In this document: one piece after another, positions 1-8,187 of the stretch | How the letters are laid out: each line of letters opens with the position of its first letter | Numbering within the stretch: the first letter of the stretch is position 1 | Assembly (NCBI GenBank): GCA_028288725.1 | Contig: JAQGIC010000112.1 | Span: 1-45,919, forward strand | Direction of reading: 5' to 3' | From: Rhodospirillales bacterium | GTDB lineage: Bacteria; Pseudomonadota; Alphaproteobacteria; ATCC43930; CGMCC-115725 | Length of the DNA: 45,919 nt | Position numbers and translations under genes: made by a program | Notes under the pieces: generated by a model | What the model saw: the letters and a program-made list of their open reading frames with translations, nothing else | What the model was told of the DNA's origin: nothing | Databases searched by the model: none

Positions 1-496
1 CGCCGGTCGCGGCGATGAGGCCGGAGCGAGCCTGCATCAGGAGATCCTGGCCCGGCCGCCCCGATGCCGGGCCGCTCGCGCCCAGCCCGGAGGCGGAGGC
101 ATATATGATGTCGGGCTTCCGGGCGCGAACGCTGTCGGCGCCCAGCCCCAGGCGATCGAGCACCCCAGGCCGATAGTTCTCGACCACGACGTCAGCCCGG
201 TCGATCAGCCTGAGAACGATCTCGATGCCCTCGGGCCGCTTCAGGTCGACGGCCAGGCTGCGCTTGTTGCGGTTGACCGAGATCAGGAAGGCGCTGGTCC
301 CGCCGACAAACGACTTGCCGCCCGACCAGTGCCGCTCGAACGCGCCTTTGAGCGGCTCGACCTTGACCACGTCGGCGCCCATGTCCGCGAGATACTGGGT
401 GCAGGCTGGCCCCTGCAGATAGTGGCTGAAGCCGACCACCCGCATCGCGATCCGCATGGGAGCGGGACCTGTCGCCGGTTCGTCCTCTCGCTGCAT
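1..496 (-). CDS. CaiB/BaiF-family CoA transferase, N-terminal part
   Basis: The reading frame runs off the window edge, so only about 165 N-terminal residues are seen. It begins MQREDEPATGPAPMRIAM and carries the type III CoA-transferase landmarks GPACTQYLADMGADVVKVEP, then SVNRNKRSLAVDLKRPEG, then VVENYRPGVLDRLGLG. The family moves CoA between carboxylic acids through an aspartyl-CoA intermediate; the catalytic Asp lies beyond the visible part. The start at 496 has a GCGAGG Shine-Dalgarno-like stretch; the ATG at 457 is an alternative. It lies 185 bp downstream of the aminotransferase on the same strand, so it may belong to the same catabolic unit or have its own promoter. Substrate unknown. 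Confidence 0.85.
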   Translation of the reverse strand, partial: MQREDEPATGPAPMRIAMRVVGFSHYLQGPACTQYLADMGADVVKVEPLKGAFERHWSGGKSFVGGTSAFLISVNRNKRSLAVDLKRPEGIEIVLRLIDRADVVVENYRPGVLDRLGLGADSVRARKPDIIYASASGLGASGPASGRPGQDLLMQARSGLIAATG

Positions 497-681
497 GCCG
501 GAAGCCTCGCTCGTGCCAATTCCGAACACGATGATACGAAAGTTCGAGACCGAGCCCAATATATCTGATGATTAAGATATCGACCGTAATAATAACCGCG
601 GATTATAGTCTGGCTGGTCGCCGAGGGCCGGAGCCAAGGTGCGGAGAGTTGGAGCGGTAGCCCGCTTTCCTCGAGCGATCT

Positions 682-2043
682 TCAGTTCGTCTCCGCCCAC
701 GCGCTATCCAGCCCGCGGCCGAATCGGCGGCACATTTCGGCGATCTCCACCTCATCGATGATCAGCGGCGGCGTGAAGGCGATCCGGTCGCCGATCGCGC
801 GGACGATCAGGCCGGCCTGCTCGCAGGCCTGCATCACCCGGACCCCCATGCCGGCAGCAGGCGGGAACGGCACGCGGTCGGCCTTGTCCGCCATCAGCTC
901 CACGCCGGCGATGAGCCCGACGCCGCGCACGTCGCCGACCAGCGGATGTTCGCGGAACGCGGCGAGGCCGTCGAGGAAGGCCGGCGAGACCCGGCGCACG
1001 TGGCCGATCATATCGCGCTCCTCATAGATCTTCAGCGTCTCGATCGCGACGGCACAGGCGACCGGATGGCCGCCATAGGTGTAGCCATGCCCGAACGTCC
1101 CGTGCCGCCGGCTGCCCTCCAGCAGGGCCGCATGCACGCGCTCGCCGATCATCAGCGCCGAGATCGGCTGATAGGAGGCGGAGAGCTGCTTGGCGCAGCT
1201 GACCATGTCGGGGCGCAGGTCGTAGGTCTCGCAGCCCCACATCGAGCCGGTCCGCCCGAAGCCGCAGATGACCTCGTCCACGACGAACAGGATGTCGTAT
1301 TTCTGCAGGACCGCCTGGATCCGTTCGAAATAGCCCCGTGGCGGGGTGATGGCACCGCCGCCGCCCTGCACCGGCTCGGCGAAGAACGCCGCCACCGTCT
1401 CGGGTCCTTCCCGCAGGATCAAGGCTTCCAGATTGTCGGCCATGCGCTGGCTGAACGCTTCCTCGCTCTCGCCGGGCTCGGAGGCGCGGTAGTAGTTGGG
1501 GTTGTCGGTGTGCAGGAATCCCGGCAGCGGCAGGCCGAAACCGGCATGCATGTGCGGCTGGCCGGAGAGGCTGACCGCGGCGACGGTGTTACCGTGATAA
1601 CCGCGGATGCGGCCGATGATCTTCCGCTTCTGCGGCCGCCCGAGGATCTCGTTGTAGTACCAGACGAGCTTGATCGCGGCGTCGTTCGCCTCGGACCCGC
1701 TGCATTGGAAGAGCGCCCGCGCCATGCCTTTGGGCGCGATCGCCAGCAGCCGCTCCGCCAGTTCCACCGACGGCTCGTGCCCCTTGGCGAAGAAGGTATG
1801 GTAATAGGGCAGCTTCAGCATCTGCTTGTAGGCGGCCTCCGCCAGGCGCCGCTCGCTGAAACCCAGCGACGCGCACCAGAGTCCCGCCATCGCCTCGATA
1901 TATTCGCGGCCTTCGGTATCCCAGACCCGGATGCCCTCGCCGCGCTCGATCAGCAGCGCGCCTTCCTGCTCGAGACCCGCGAGGTCCGTCTGCTGATGCA
2001 CCAGACTCGCGATATCGCGGGCATGTAGCGAATTCGGCCTCAT
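682..2043 (-). CDS. class III PLP-dependent aminotransferase (omega-amino acid:pyruvate type)
   Basis: A 453-residue fold-type I aminotransferase, full length for the family. The PLP phosphate motif GSEAND is at 116-121, the FVVDEVICGFGRTG motif holds the Asp (D256) that pairs with the pyridine nitrogen, and K285 in SCAKQLSASYQP is the expected Schiff-base lysine. Class III enzymes remove terminal amino groups from beta-alanine, taurine, GABA, polyamines and similar, usually with pyruvate or 2-oxoglutarate as acceptor. The gene starts 13 bp after the stop of the ABC ATPase and is almost certainly co-transcribed with the TauA-like importer, which suggests it deaminates the imported amine. Taurine:pyruvate or beta-alanine:pyruvate activity is an inference from that context only. 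Confidence 0.88.
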   Translation of the reverse strand: MRPNSLHARDIASLVHQQTDLAGLEQEGALLIERGEGIRVWDTEGREYIEAMAGLWCASLGFSERRLAEAAYKQMLKLPYYHTFFAKGHEPSVELAERLLAIAPKGMARALFQCSGSEANDAAIKLVWYYNEILGRPQKRKIIGRIRGYHGNTVAAVSLSGQPHMHAGFGLPLPGFLHTDNPNYYRASEPGESEEAFSQRMADNLEALILREGPETVAAFFAEPVQGGGGAITPPRGYFERIQAVLQKYDILFVVDEVICGFGRTGSMWGCETYDLRPDMVSCAKQLSASYQPISALMIGERVHAALLEGSRRHGTFGHGYTYGGHPVACAVAIETLKIYEERDMIGHVRRVSPAFLDGLAAFREHPLVGDVRGVGLIAGVELMADKADRVPFPPAAGMGVRVMQACEQAGLIVRAIGDRIAFTPPLIIDEVEIAEMCRRFGRGLDSAWAETN

Positions 2044-2056
2044 GCTGTTCTCCTGA

Positions 2057-2857
2057 CTATGTTTCGCCCATTTGCCAGATCAGCGAGAGCACGCGCTCCC
2101 GCGTCGCGATGAATTCCGGGTCGCTCTTCACGGCCCTGATGCCGTCCTCCGCCATCTCGCGCGCAAAGCGAACGGCGATGCGGTCGACGATACGCCCCGG
2201 CCGCGGCGACATGACGACGACCTCGGTGCCGAGATAGACCGCCTCTTCGACGCTATGGGTGATGAAGACGACAGTCATGCCGGTACGGCGCCAGACGGCA
2301 TGCAGCTCTTCCTGCATGCGTTCGCGCGTCAGCGCGTCGAGCGCGCCGAACGGCTCGTCCATCAGCAGGATCTTGGGTTCCCCGCACAGCGCTCGCGCGA
2401 TGGCCAGGCGCTGCTGCATGCCGCCGGACAGCTCATAGGGATAGCGGTCACGGAACTCCCATAGCCCCACGGTCCGGAGCCAGGTCTCGGCCCGGGCATC
2501 GACGTCGCGGCTGCCGCGCAGCCTGGGGCCGAACCCGGCATTGGCGGCGACCGTCATCCAGGGGAACAGGGCCGGCTGCTGAAACACCACGCCGCGCTCC
2601 GGTCCCGGTCCCTCGACCACCTTTCCCTCCAGACTGACCTCGCCGCTGGTCGGCTTCAGGAAGCCGGCGAGGGTCTGCATCAGCGTGGTCTTGCCGCACC
2701 CGGACGGCCCGACGATGCAGATGAAGTCGCCGGCGGCGAAGGACAGGTCCGCCCGCTCCAGCGCCTGTACGGCGGACGTCCCGGTGCCATAGCGGACCGA
2801 AACGCCGTCGAAGCGGACGAAGTCCCGGGCGGTCGGGCGTACCGAGGCTGCCGACAT
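2057..2857 (-). CDS. ABC transporter ATP-binding protein (TauB/SsuB-like)
   Basis: A 266-residue cytoplasmic ATPase of the nitrate/sulfonate/taurine importer family. Walker A GPSGCGKTT is at 50-58, the Q-loop is in VVFQQPALFPWM, the signature is LSGGMQQRLAIARA, Walker B with D-loop reads ILLMDEPFGALDALT, and the switch histidine is in ITHSVEEA. It starts 3 bp after the binding-protein stop and is followed after 13 bp by the aminotransferase. It would power the heterodimeric permease encoded upstream. Family assignment is firm; the substrate depends on the binding protein. Confidence 0.93.
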   Translation of the reverse strand: MSAASVRPTARDFVRFDGVSVRYGTGTSAVQALERADLSFAAGDFICIVGPSGCGKTTLMQTLAGFLKPTSGEVSLEGKVVEGPGPERGVVFQQPALFPWMTVAANAGFGPRLRGSRDVDARAETWLRTVGLWEFRDRYPYELSGGMQQRLAIARALCGEPKILLMDEPFGALDALTRERMQEELHAVWRRTGMTVVFITHSVEEAVYLGTEVVVMSPRPGRIVDRIAVRFAREMAEDGIRAVKSDPEFIATRERVLSLIWQMGET

Positions 2858-2860
2858 CGC

Positions 2861-3889
2861 TCAGGCCGAAGCCTTCGCCAGGAACTCGGTCCGGGTCGCC
2901 TTCTGGAACGCGTCCAGCGCCGGCGCGCTCTTGATCGACTTCTGCGCCACCAGGAAGTCGGCGGTGCTCTTCAGCGTCTCGGCGAACTTGCCGGGCTGGC
3001 CGGGCGCACCCAGCCAACGCGGCGTCAGCTGGTCCTTGAGCGAAATGAAATCATATTCCTTGAGATCGGCCGCCGCGACGCTTGCCGAGACACCGGCCTG
3101 CTTGGCAACGATCGCGGCGGCCTCGTCCGGCTTCTGCCGGTACATGTCGAGCGCCTTGCCGTAGGCCCCGAGGAACGCCGAGACTGCGTCGGGATAGGAT
3201 TGCACGAAGCCGGTGCGGACCACGATCAGGTCGGCGATGACATAGCCGGCCTTCTCCAGCACGTCCCAGGTTTTGTAGAGTTCGCCGCCTGAGGCGAGCA
3301 GCTTGGCCTTGGCCGGCGACCAGACGTAGGCGCCGTCGATCTCGCCGCGCGACCAGGCCGCGTCGATCGCCGCCGGCTTCATGTCGAGGACCGTCACGTC
3401 GCGCTGCGTCAGGTCGTTGGTCTTGAGGAAGCCCAGCAGCCGGAAATGGCTGGTCGACCCGAACGGTGTCGCCAGCTTCTTGCCTTTGAAATCGGCCGGC
3501 GTCTTCAGGCCGGCGCTGGCGCGCACGACCAGCTCTTCGCCGGGACCTATATTGTCCACCATGCCGATCAGTTGGAGCGGCAGTCCTTGCGCGATGGCGG
3601 CGGCCGTGGCGACCGAGCCGGTGGCGAGCCCGATGTCGCAACTCCCGGCGGTGATCGCGGTATTGATCTCGGCACCGCTGCCCATCTCGGTCCAGGTGAT
3701 CTTCGCCTTCACCGCATCGTCGAACCAGCCCTCGCCCTTGGCGATCATCGTCGGCTTCGTTTCGGTGAAGAAGCCGACATTGACCGCGCTGGGCGCCGCT
3801 GCCCGGGCAATCCGTCCTGCCAGCGCCAGCGCTCCCAAGCCGCCCATGCCGGCGAGAACGGCACGCCGGGTCGTCATGATCGTCGTCAT
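2861..3889 (-). CDS. ABC transporter periplasmic substrate-binding protein, TauA-like
   Basis: A 342-residue precursor. The N-terminus MTTIMTTRRAVLAG followed by a hydrophobic Gly/Ala/Leu stretch ending in ARA looks like a signal peptide with a twin-arginine pair, so Tat export is possible. The mature part recalls E. coli TauA segment by segment: GKKLATPFGSTSHFRLLGFL, then AAWSRGEIDGAYVWSPAKAK. That family binds taurine and other alkanesulfonates; related binding proteins take nitrate, aliphatic amines or thiamine precursors, so the ligand is not settled. GAGGGG lies about 8 nt before the ATG at 3889; an in-frame ATG at 3877 is an alternative. It lies between the permease and ATPase genes. 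Confidence 0.88.
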   Translation of the reverse strand: MTTIMTTRRAVLAGMGGLGALALAGRIARAAAPSAVNVGFFTETKPTMIAKGEGWFDDAVKAKITWTEMGSGAEINTAITAGSCDIGLATGSVATAAAIAQGLPLQLIGMVDNIGPGEELVVRASAGLKTPADFKGKKLATPFGSTSHFRLLGFLKTNDLTQRDVTVLDMKPAAIDAAWSRGEIDGAYVWSPAKAKLLASGGELYKTWDVLEKAGYVIADLIVVRTGFVQSYPDAVSAFLGAYGKALDMYRQKPDEAAAIVAKQAGVSASVAAADLKEYDFISLKDQLTPRWLGAPGQPGKFAETLKSTADFLVAQKSIKSAPALDAFQKATRTEFLAKASA

Positions 3890-3902
3890 CGCTTTTCCCC
3901 TC

Positions 3903-4676
3903 TCATTTTCCAGCCCAATGCACCACCCGACGCTCCAGCCAAAGCAGCAGTCGGTCGATCCCGAACCCGGCGATCCCGATGATGAGGATACCGGCGAACA
4001 CGTAGTCCGATCTGAGGAAGCGGCCGGCGTCGAGGATCATCCAGCCGATGCCGCTCGACCCGGCGATGATCTCCGCCGCGATCAGCGTGCCGTAGACAAT
4101 GCCCGCGGCGAGACGGGCGCCGGTCAGGATCTCCGGTAGCGCGCCGGGTGCGATAACGTAGCGGAAGACCTGCCAGGGGCTGGCGCCCAGCGCCTGGGCC
4201 GCCCGCACCCTCTCCGGCACCACGTTGCGCACGCCGTCGCGCGCCGCGATCGCCGAGACGGGCAGGGCCGCCAGGAACAGCATGGTGATCTTGCTGCTCT
4301 CGTCGATCCCGAGCCAGACAATCAGCAGCACCAGATAGGCCAGTTGCGGCAGCGGGCGCAGGAACTCGATGAACGGCGATGCCAGCGCGTCAACCGGGCG
4401 AAGGTAGCCCATCGCCAGCCCGAGCGCCGTGCCCGCCAGCGCGCCGGTCAGGAACCCGGCCAACACGCGCATCAGGCTCATGCCGATATGCTCGAAGAGG
4501 GAGCGGCCCTTGTAGCCCTCGTCCAGCAGGTCCTGGAGACCGGACCAGACGTCGAGCGGACCCGGCAGGAACAGGTCGCGCACCAGGCCGCCGCTGGTGA
4601 CGCCGACCCAGAGCGCCAGCACCAGCAGTGCCGCGAGCAGGGTGATGGCCCAGTCCGGCAGCGCCGCCTTGCTCAC
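3903..4676 (-). CDS. ABC transporter permease, second subunit (TauC/SsuC-like)
   Basis: A 257-residue inner-membrane permease with about six hydrophobic helices. The coupling (EAA) loop reads AQALGASPWQVFRYVIAPGA, followed by ILTGARLAAGIVYG, typical of the sulfonate/nitrate BPD permeases. I chose the GTG at 4676 because the frame further upstream is the out-of-frame shadow of the previous gene, and because this GTG overlaps the previous stop in a GTGA arrangement typical of translational coupling. It shares the DVW...L / ASPFIEFLRPLP pattern with its neighbour, so the two are paralogues and probably form a heterodimer. Confidence 0.88.
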   Translation of the reverse strand: MSKAALPDWAITLLAALLVLALWVGVTSGGLVRDLFLPGPLDVWSGLQDLLDEGYKGRSLFEHIGMSLMRVLAGFLTGALAGTALGLAMGYLRPVDALASPFIEFLRPLPQLAYLVLLIVWLGIDESSKITMLFLAALPVSAIAARDGVRNVVPERVRAAQALGASPWQVFRYVIAPGALPEILTGARLAAGIVYGTLIAAEIIAGSSGIGWMILDAGRFLRSDYVFAGILIIGIAGFGIDRLLLWLERRVVHWAGK

Positions 4677-5506
4677 AGCCGACCTCGCCAATGCACGAGC
4701 CGCCGATCGAGCAGCCGCAGCATCCAGGCGAGCCCCATGCCGAGGACGCCCAGGATCAGGATGCACAGAATGATCACGTCGTTGCGCAGGAACGTGCTGG
4801 CGGAGATCACCATCCAGCCGAGCCCGTCGGTCGCGGCCATCAGTTCCGCCGAGACGACGGTGCTGAACGCGGCCGCCAGCGCCACCTGCAGGCCCGTCAG
4901 CACCATCGGCGCGGCGGAAGGCAGCACCACGTGGCGCAGGATCTGCGCGCGGGAGGCCCCGAGGCTCTCGGCCACTTGGATCCGCAGCGCCGACACGCTG
5001 CGCACGCCGGCGGCGCTGGCCGCGACGATGATCGGGAACGCCGTCAGGAACAGGAGCGCCACCTTCGAACCGTCGCCGGTGCCCAGCCACAGGATGAGCA
5101 GGATCATGTAGGAGAGCGGCGGCAGCGGACGCATGAATTGCACGATCCAGTCGATCGCGGCGCCGACGGCACGGCTCCGTCCCATCCAGAGTCCGAGGGG
5201 CACGCCCACCAGCGCCGCCAGGCCGAAGCCGGCAAGCAACCGGCCGACCGTGGACCAGGCGTTGCCCCACAGGGTGGTGCCTCGGTAGCCGTCCCGCACG
5301 ATCTTCTGCGCAGCATTCCAAACATCGAGCGGCGAGGGCAGCAGATCGCGCGCCACGACGCCGCTGATCGTCAATGCCCACCAACCGAGCAACATGGCGG
5401 CAACCGAGGCGACGCCGAGCCAGGAAACAGATGGAGCCGGCAAGCGCCATCGAGCCTTGTCATGACCCGCCGGAGCGGATGTGCGGGCGATCGATCGATC
5501 GGACAT
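4673..5506 (-). CDS. ABC transporter permease, first subunit (TauC/SsuC-like)
   Basis: A 277-residue permease with an N-terminal cytoplasmic lead, about six membrane helices and the coupling loop AESLGASRAQILRHVVLPSA. It opens the importer operon. The ATG at 5506 is preferred because a G-rich Shine-Dalgarno-like run lies about 10 nt upstream; a GTG at 5515 in the same frame is possible. Most Tau/Ssu systems have one permease gene acting as a homodimer, so two adjacent, diverged permeases imply a heterodimeric channel. Its promoter should lie in 5507-5779. Confidence 0.88.
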   Translation of the reverse strand: MSDRSIARTSAPAGHDKARWRLPAPSVSWLGVASVAAMLLGWWALTISGVVARDLLPSPLDVWNAAQKIVRDGYRGTTLWGNAWSTVGRLLAGFGLAALVGVPLGLWMGRSRAVGAAIDWIVQFMRPLPPLSYMILLILWLGTGDGSKVALLFLTAFPIIVAASAAGVRSVSALRIQVAESLGASRAQILRHVVLPSAAPMVLTGLQVALAAAFSTVVSAELMAATDGLGWMVISASTFLRNDVIILCILILGVLGMGLAWMLRLLDRRLVHWRGRL

Positions 5507-5654
5507 CGGCGTCACCCCCCTATCCTTTTAACCGTGATCCACTGCTGGATATGCAATCCTCAGGCCACTAAAGAGCTTCTCTCATGTAGAGATCAGGCTG
5601 CATGAGCGCGTGCATGGCGACCGCAGGACGTGCGACCGACTCCGCCGATTGTGC

Positions 5655-5700
5655 GGATCGCCAAGTTCTTTCGGGTCGATCGTTTTGATCGGATCCCCGT
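5655..5700. repeat. dispersed 45-bp repeat, copy 1
   Basis: About 38 of 45 positions match the stretch at 17554-17598 when read side by side. Both contain the core AAGTTC..TCGGGTC and TTTTGATC. This copy sits in the 273-bp gap between the MFS gene and the ABC operon, which otherwise shows no convincing gene. It may be a decayed member of a palindromic family, since the GATCAAAA core recalls stem III of the four-copy repeat found elsewhere in the window. Confidence 0.5.
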
Positions 5701-5779
5701 CGTAGATCAGTATAGCCCCTTCCGTCGGAAGCGCATGGCCGTCGGATGTTGAGAGCCATTAGCCGATGATGGCTCGCGG

Positions 5780-6976
5780 CTAAGCGGGGCGTCCGAGCGC
5801 ATCGCCTTGGCTATGCTTTGAGCGCAATGCGAGTAGGGCGACCAACCCCAGGATACTGAGCCCCGCGGTCAGCATCAGCGCAGGCGTGGGACCTGCGCCA
5901 TCAAGCAGCATCCCAAACAGGAGCGGCGCCGCGGCTTGAGTCACCCGGCCGGGAGCCGCGAGCAAGCCGGTCCTGAGGCCGTATCCGGTAGCGCCGAAGA
6001 GCGCCAGGGGCAGGGTCCCGCGGGCGATCGTTACCATGCCGTTGCCGGCTCCATGCAGCAGAGCGAAGGCAACAGCCGCAGGTGCGCCGAATGCGGCCAG
6101 GAGGGCAACGCCGGCCGGGTGCAGCGCGACAGCGAGGCGGGCAGATACCAGAGGCGATAGCCGCCGCAGCAGGCTGAAATCCACAATCCGGGCGGCGACC
6201 TGGGCGGGGCCGACCAAAGCTGCGGCGCCGACGGCGGCAACAGGACTGACCCCCGCTGCCAACAACAATCTTGGAAGGTGCGCCGCCATCGCGCCCGCGA
6301 CGAATGCCGAGGCGCCGAACATCACCGCCAGCAGCGCGAGCGTCCGGGGTACGCCCTCGCTTGCGGCCGGAACGGCCTGCAACGCCATCCGCGTCGGCGG
6401 CGGGGCACCCGGCACGAGGAAGCGATTGGCGGGCAACCCCAACAGGACATGGAGCGCCGCCCAGGCGAGGCAGGTCCCGCGCCAGCCGATCTCCTGCGAC
6501 AGGAACGTCGACATCGGCCAGCCGACCGTGGACGCGAACCCGGCGATCAGCGTGATGCCGGTGATGGCGCTACGGGCGCCGCCGCCGTAGAGCCCGGCCA
6601 GTGTCGAGAAGGCGGGTTCGTACAGCCCTAAGGCCATGCCGACGCCGATGATCGTCCAGGCGACGGCGAGGCCCCCGGGGCCGTGGGACAGCGCCAGCAC
6701 CACAAGCCCCGCGGCGAAGACGACGTTGGAAAGCGCGAGGATGTCGCGGCCGCCGCGTCGGTCGATGAAGCGGCCGACCGTCGGGCCGAGGAAGGCCGAG
6801 ATCAGCAGCGACGCCGAGAACATCCCGAAGAACCAGTCTCGGGAGACGTTGAGGTCCGCGGCGATCGTGTCGGCGAGCACGGCTGGCAGGTAATAGGTCG
6901 ACGCCCACGCAAGGGTCTGCGTCGTCCCCAGCGTCGCAACGACCAGGGTGCGGTGGCGGCCAGGACTGAGCGGCAT
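5780..6976 (-). CDS. MFS transporter of the arsenic operon
   Basis: A 398-residue major facilitator protein with about 12 hydrophobic segments and the family signature GRFIDRRGGRD after the second helix. It is the last gene of the arsenic operon; its ATG directly follows the TGA of the acetyltransferase gene. Several MFS proteins in ars operons export arsenicals (ArsK exports trivalent arsenicals and antimonite, ArsJ exports 1-arseno-3-phosphoglycerate). No GAPDH gene is present here, which argues against ArsJ. Export of a trivalent or modified arsenical is inferred only from position. Confidence 0.85.
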   Translation of the reverse strand: MPLSPGRHRTLVVATLGTTQTLAWASTYYLPAVLADTIAADLNVSRDWFFGMFSASLLISAFLGPTVGRFIDRRGGRDILALSNVVFAAGLVVLALSHGPGGLAVAWTIIGVGMALGLYEPAFSTLAGLYGGGARSAITGITLIAGFASTVGWPMSTFLSQEIGWRGTCLAWAALHVLLGLPANRFLVPGAPPPTRMALQAVPAASEGVPRTLALLAVMFGASAFVAGAMAAHLPRLLLAAGVSPVAAVGAAALVGPAQVAARIVDFSLLRRLSPLVSARLAVALHPAGVALLAAFGAPAAVAFALLHGAGNGMVTIARGTLPLALFGATGYGLRTGLLAAPGRVTQAAAPLLFGMLLDGAGPTPALMLTAGLSILGLVALLALRSKHSQGDALGRPA

Positions 6977-7480
6977 TCAGGCGGCCTCGCCGATCAGGCA
7001 CTCGACAATGACCACGTCCCGCCAGACGCCATCGAGCTTGCCGTGCTTCCCATAGGTGCCGACCTCCCGGAACCCGACCGATCGGCACAGCGCGCGGCTG
7101 GCCTCGTTCTCGACGAAGATTCGCGACAGCAGCTTCCAGAAGCCCGCCGCCGCGGCGGCGTCCTTCAGCGCCGCCAGCGCGACGCGGCCCGCACCCCGGC
7201 CGCGATGCTCCCGGCCGACATAGACCGAGAATTCGGCGATGCCGGCGTAGCAGGCGCGGTCCCGGTACGACGAGGTCGAGGCCCAGGCCATCACGACACC
7301 GCTGGCATTCTCGACCACCAGGACCGGATAGCGACGGCCGAGCCAAGCCGCAACCTGGTCGGTCGTACGCGGCTCCGTCTCGAAGGTCGCGACCCGGTCG
7401 GCGATGCCTTCGTTGTAGATGGCGGTGATCGCAGGCACGTCGGCGATCGCAGCGGCCCGCGCCGTCAGGTGGACCATCAT
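6977..7480 (-). CDS. arsN: GNAT N-acetyltransferase, ArsN/phosphinothricin acetyltransferase-like
   Basis: A 167-residue single-domain GNAT protein. Landmarks are [20 protein letters not shown] at the N-terminus, the acetyl-CoA binding loop [18 protein letters not shown] and the C-terminal [20 protein letters not shown]. These are typical of phosphinothricin and arsinothricin acetyltransferases (Pat/Bar/ArsN1), which acetylate the amino group of the amino-acid antibiotic. The ATG overlaps the arsH stop as ATGA, so translation is probably coupled. The operon position supports arsinothricin or a related organoarsenical as target over phosphinothricin; this cannot be proved from sequence. Confidence 0.85.
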   Translation of the reverse strand: MMVHLTARAAAIADVPAITAIYNEGIADRVATFETEPRTTDQVAAWLGRRYPVLVVENASGVVMAWASTSSYRDRACYAGIAEFSVYVGREHRGRGAGRVALAALKDAAAAAGFWKLLSRIFVENEASRALCRSVGFREVGTYGKHGKLDGVWRDVVIVECLIGEAA

Positions 7481-8184
7481 AGTTGCTCCGGCAGTTTGAA
7501 CGCGGCCTTCCGCTCGCTGTAACGGTCGACCAGATAGTCAGCCCGGTCGCGCACGAGCCAGGTGAAGCGCACGAGTTCCTCCATCACGTCGACGACCCGG
7601 TCATAGTTGGCCGAGGGCTTCATGCGCCCGGCCTCGTCGAACTGCTCGTACGCCTTGGGCACGCTCGACTGGTTGGGGATGGTGACCATCCGCATCCAGC
7701 GGCCGAGCAGGCGCAGCGTGTTGACCGCATTGAAGCTCTGCGAGCCGCCGGAGACCTGCATCACCGCCAGGGTACGTCCCTGAGTCGGACGCAGCGAGCC
7801 TTCCTGCAGCGGCAGCCAGTCGATCTGGTTCTTGAACACGCCGGTGATCGCGCCATGCCGCTCCGGGCTGCACCAGACCTGGCCCTCGGACCATTGCGAA
7901 AGCTCCCGCAGTTCCGCGACCTTGGGATGGGTGACGGGCACGCTGTCGGCGACCGGGAGATCGTGGGGATCGAACACGCGGGTTTCGGCGCCGAGACGCC
8001 GAAGGATGCGTTCGGCCTCCAGGGTCAGGAAGCGACTGTAGGACCGGTCGCGCAGCGAGCCGTAGAGCAGCAGGATGCGCGGCGGATGGCCCGCGCGCTG
8101 CGTCGGTTCCAGGCGCTGAAGATCGACGGGCGTTAGAAGGTCAACCTGAAGCGCGGGCATCGAGAGGTCGGTCTGATCGGCCAT
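7477..8184 (-). CDS. arsH: ArsH, NADPH-dependent FMN reductase / organoarsenical oxidase
   Basis: A 235-residue flavodoxin-like protein. The FMN phosphate loop is [11 protein letters not shown] and the ArsH-specific [18 protein letters not shown] follows near the centre; [20 protein letters not shown] continues the match to the family. ArsH oxidises trivalent methyl- and aromatic arsenicals to the less toxic pentavalent forms using NADPH and FMN. Length is normal. It starts 3 bp after the acr3 stop and overlaps the acetyltransferase gene by 4 bp. Confidence 0.95.
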   Translation of the reverse strand: MADQTDLSMPALQVDLLTPVDLQRLEPTQRAGHPPRILLLYGSLRDRSYSRFLTLEAERILRRLGAETRVFDPHDLPVADSVPVTHPKVAELRELSQWSEGQVWCSPERHGAITGVFKNQIDWLPLQEGSLRPTQGRTLAVMQVSGGSQSFNAVNTLRLLGRWMRMVTIPNQSSVPKAYEQFDEAGRMKPSANYDRVVDVMEELVRFTWLVRDRADYLVDRYSERKAAFKLPEQL

Positions 8185-8187
8185 GTC

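Noticed and set aside
550-681. promoter of the CoA-transferase gene with TATAAT on the minus strand
   Set aside because: A TATAAT occurs, but no matching -35 element at proper spacing was found.
5568-5759. 63-residue minus-strand gene between MFS and ABC operon
   Set aside because: No ribosome binding site, no family, and it overlaps the dispersed repeat.
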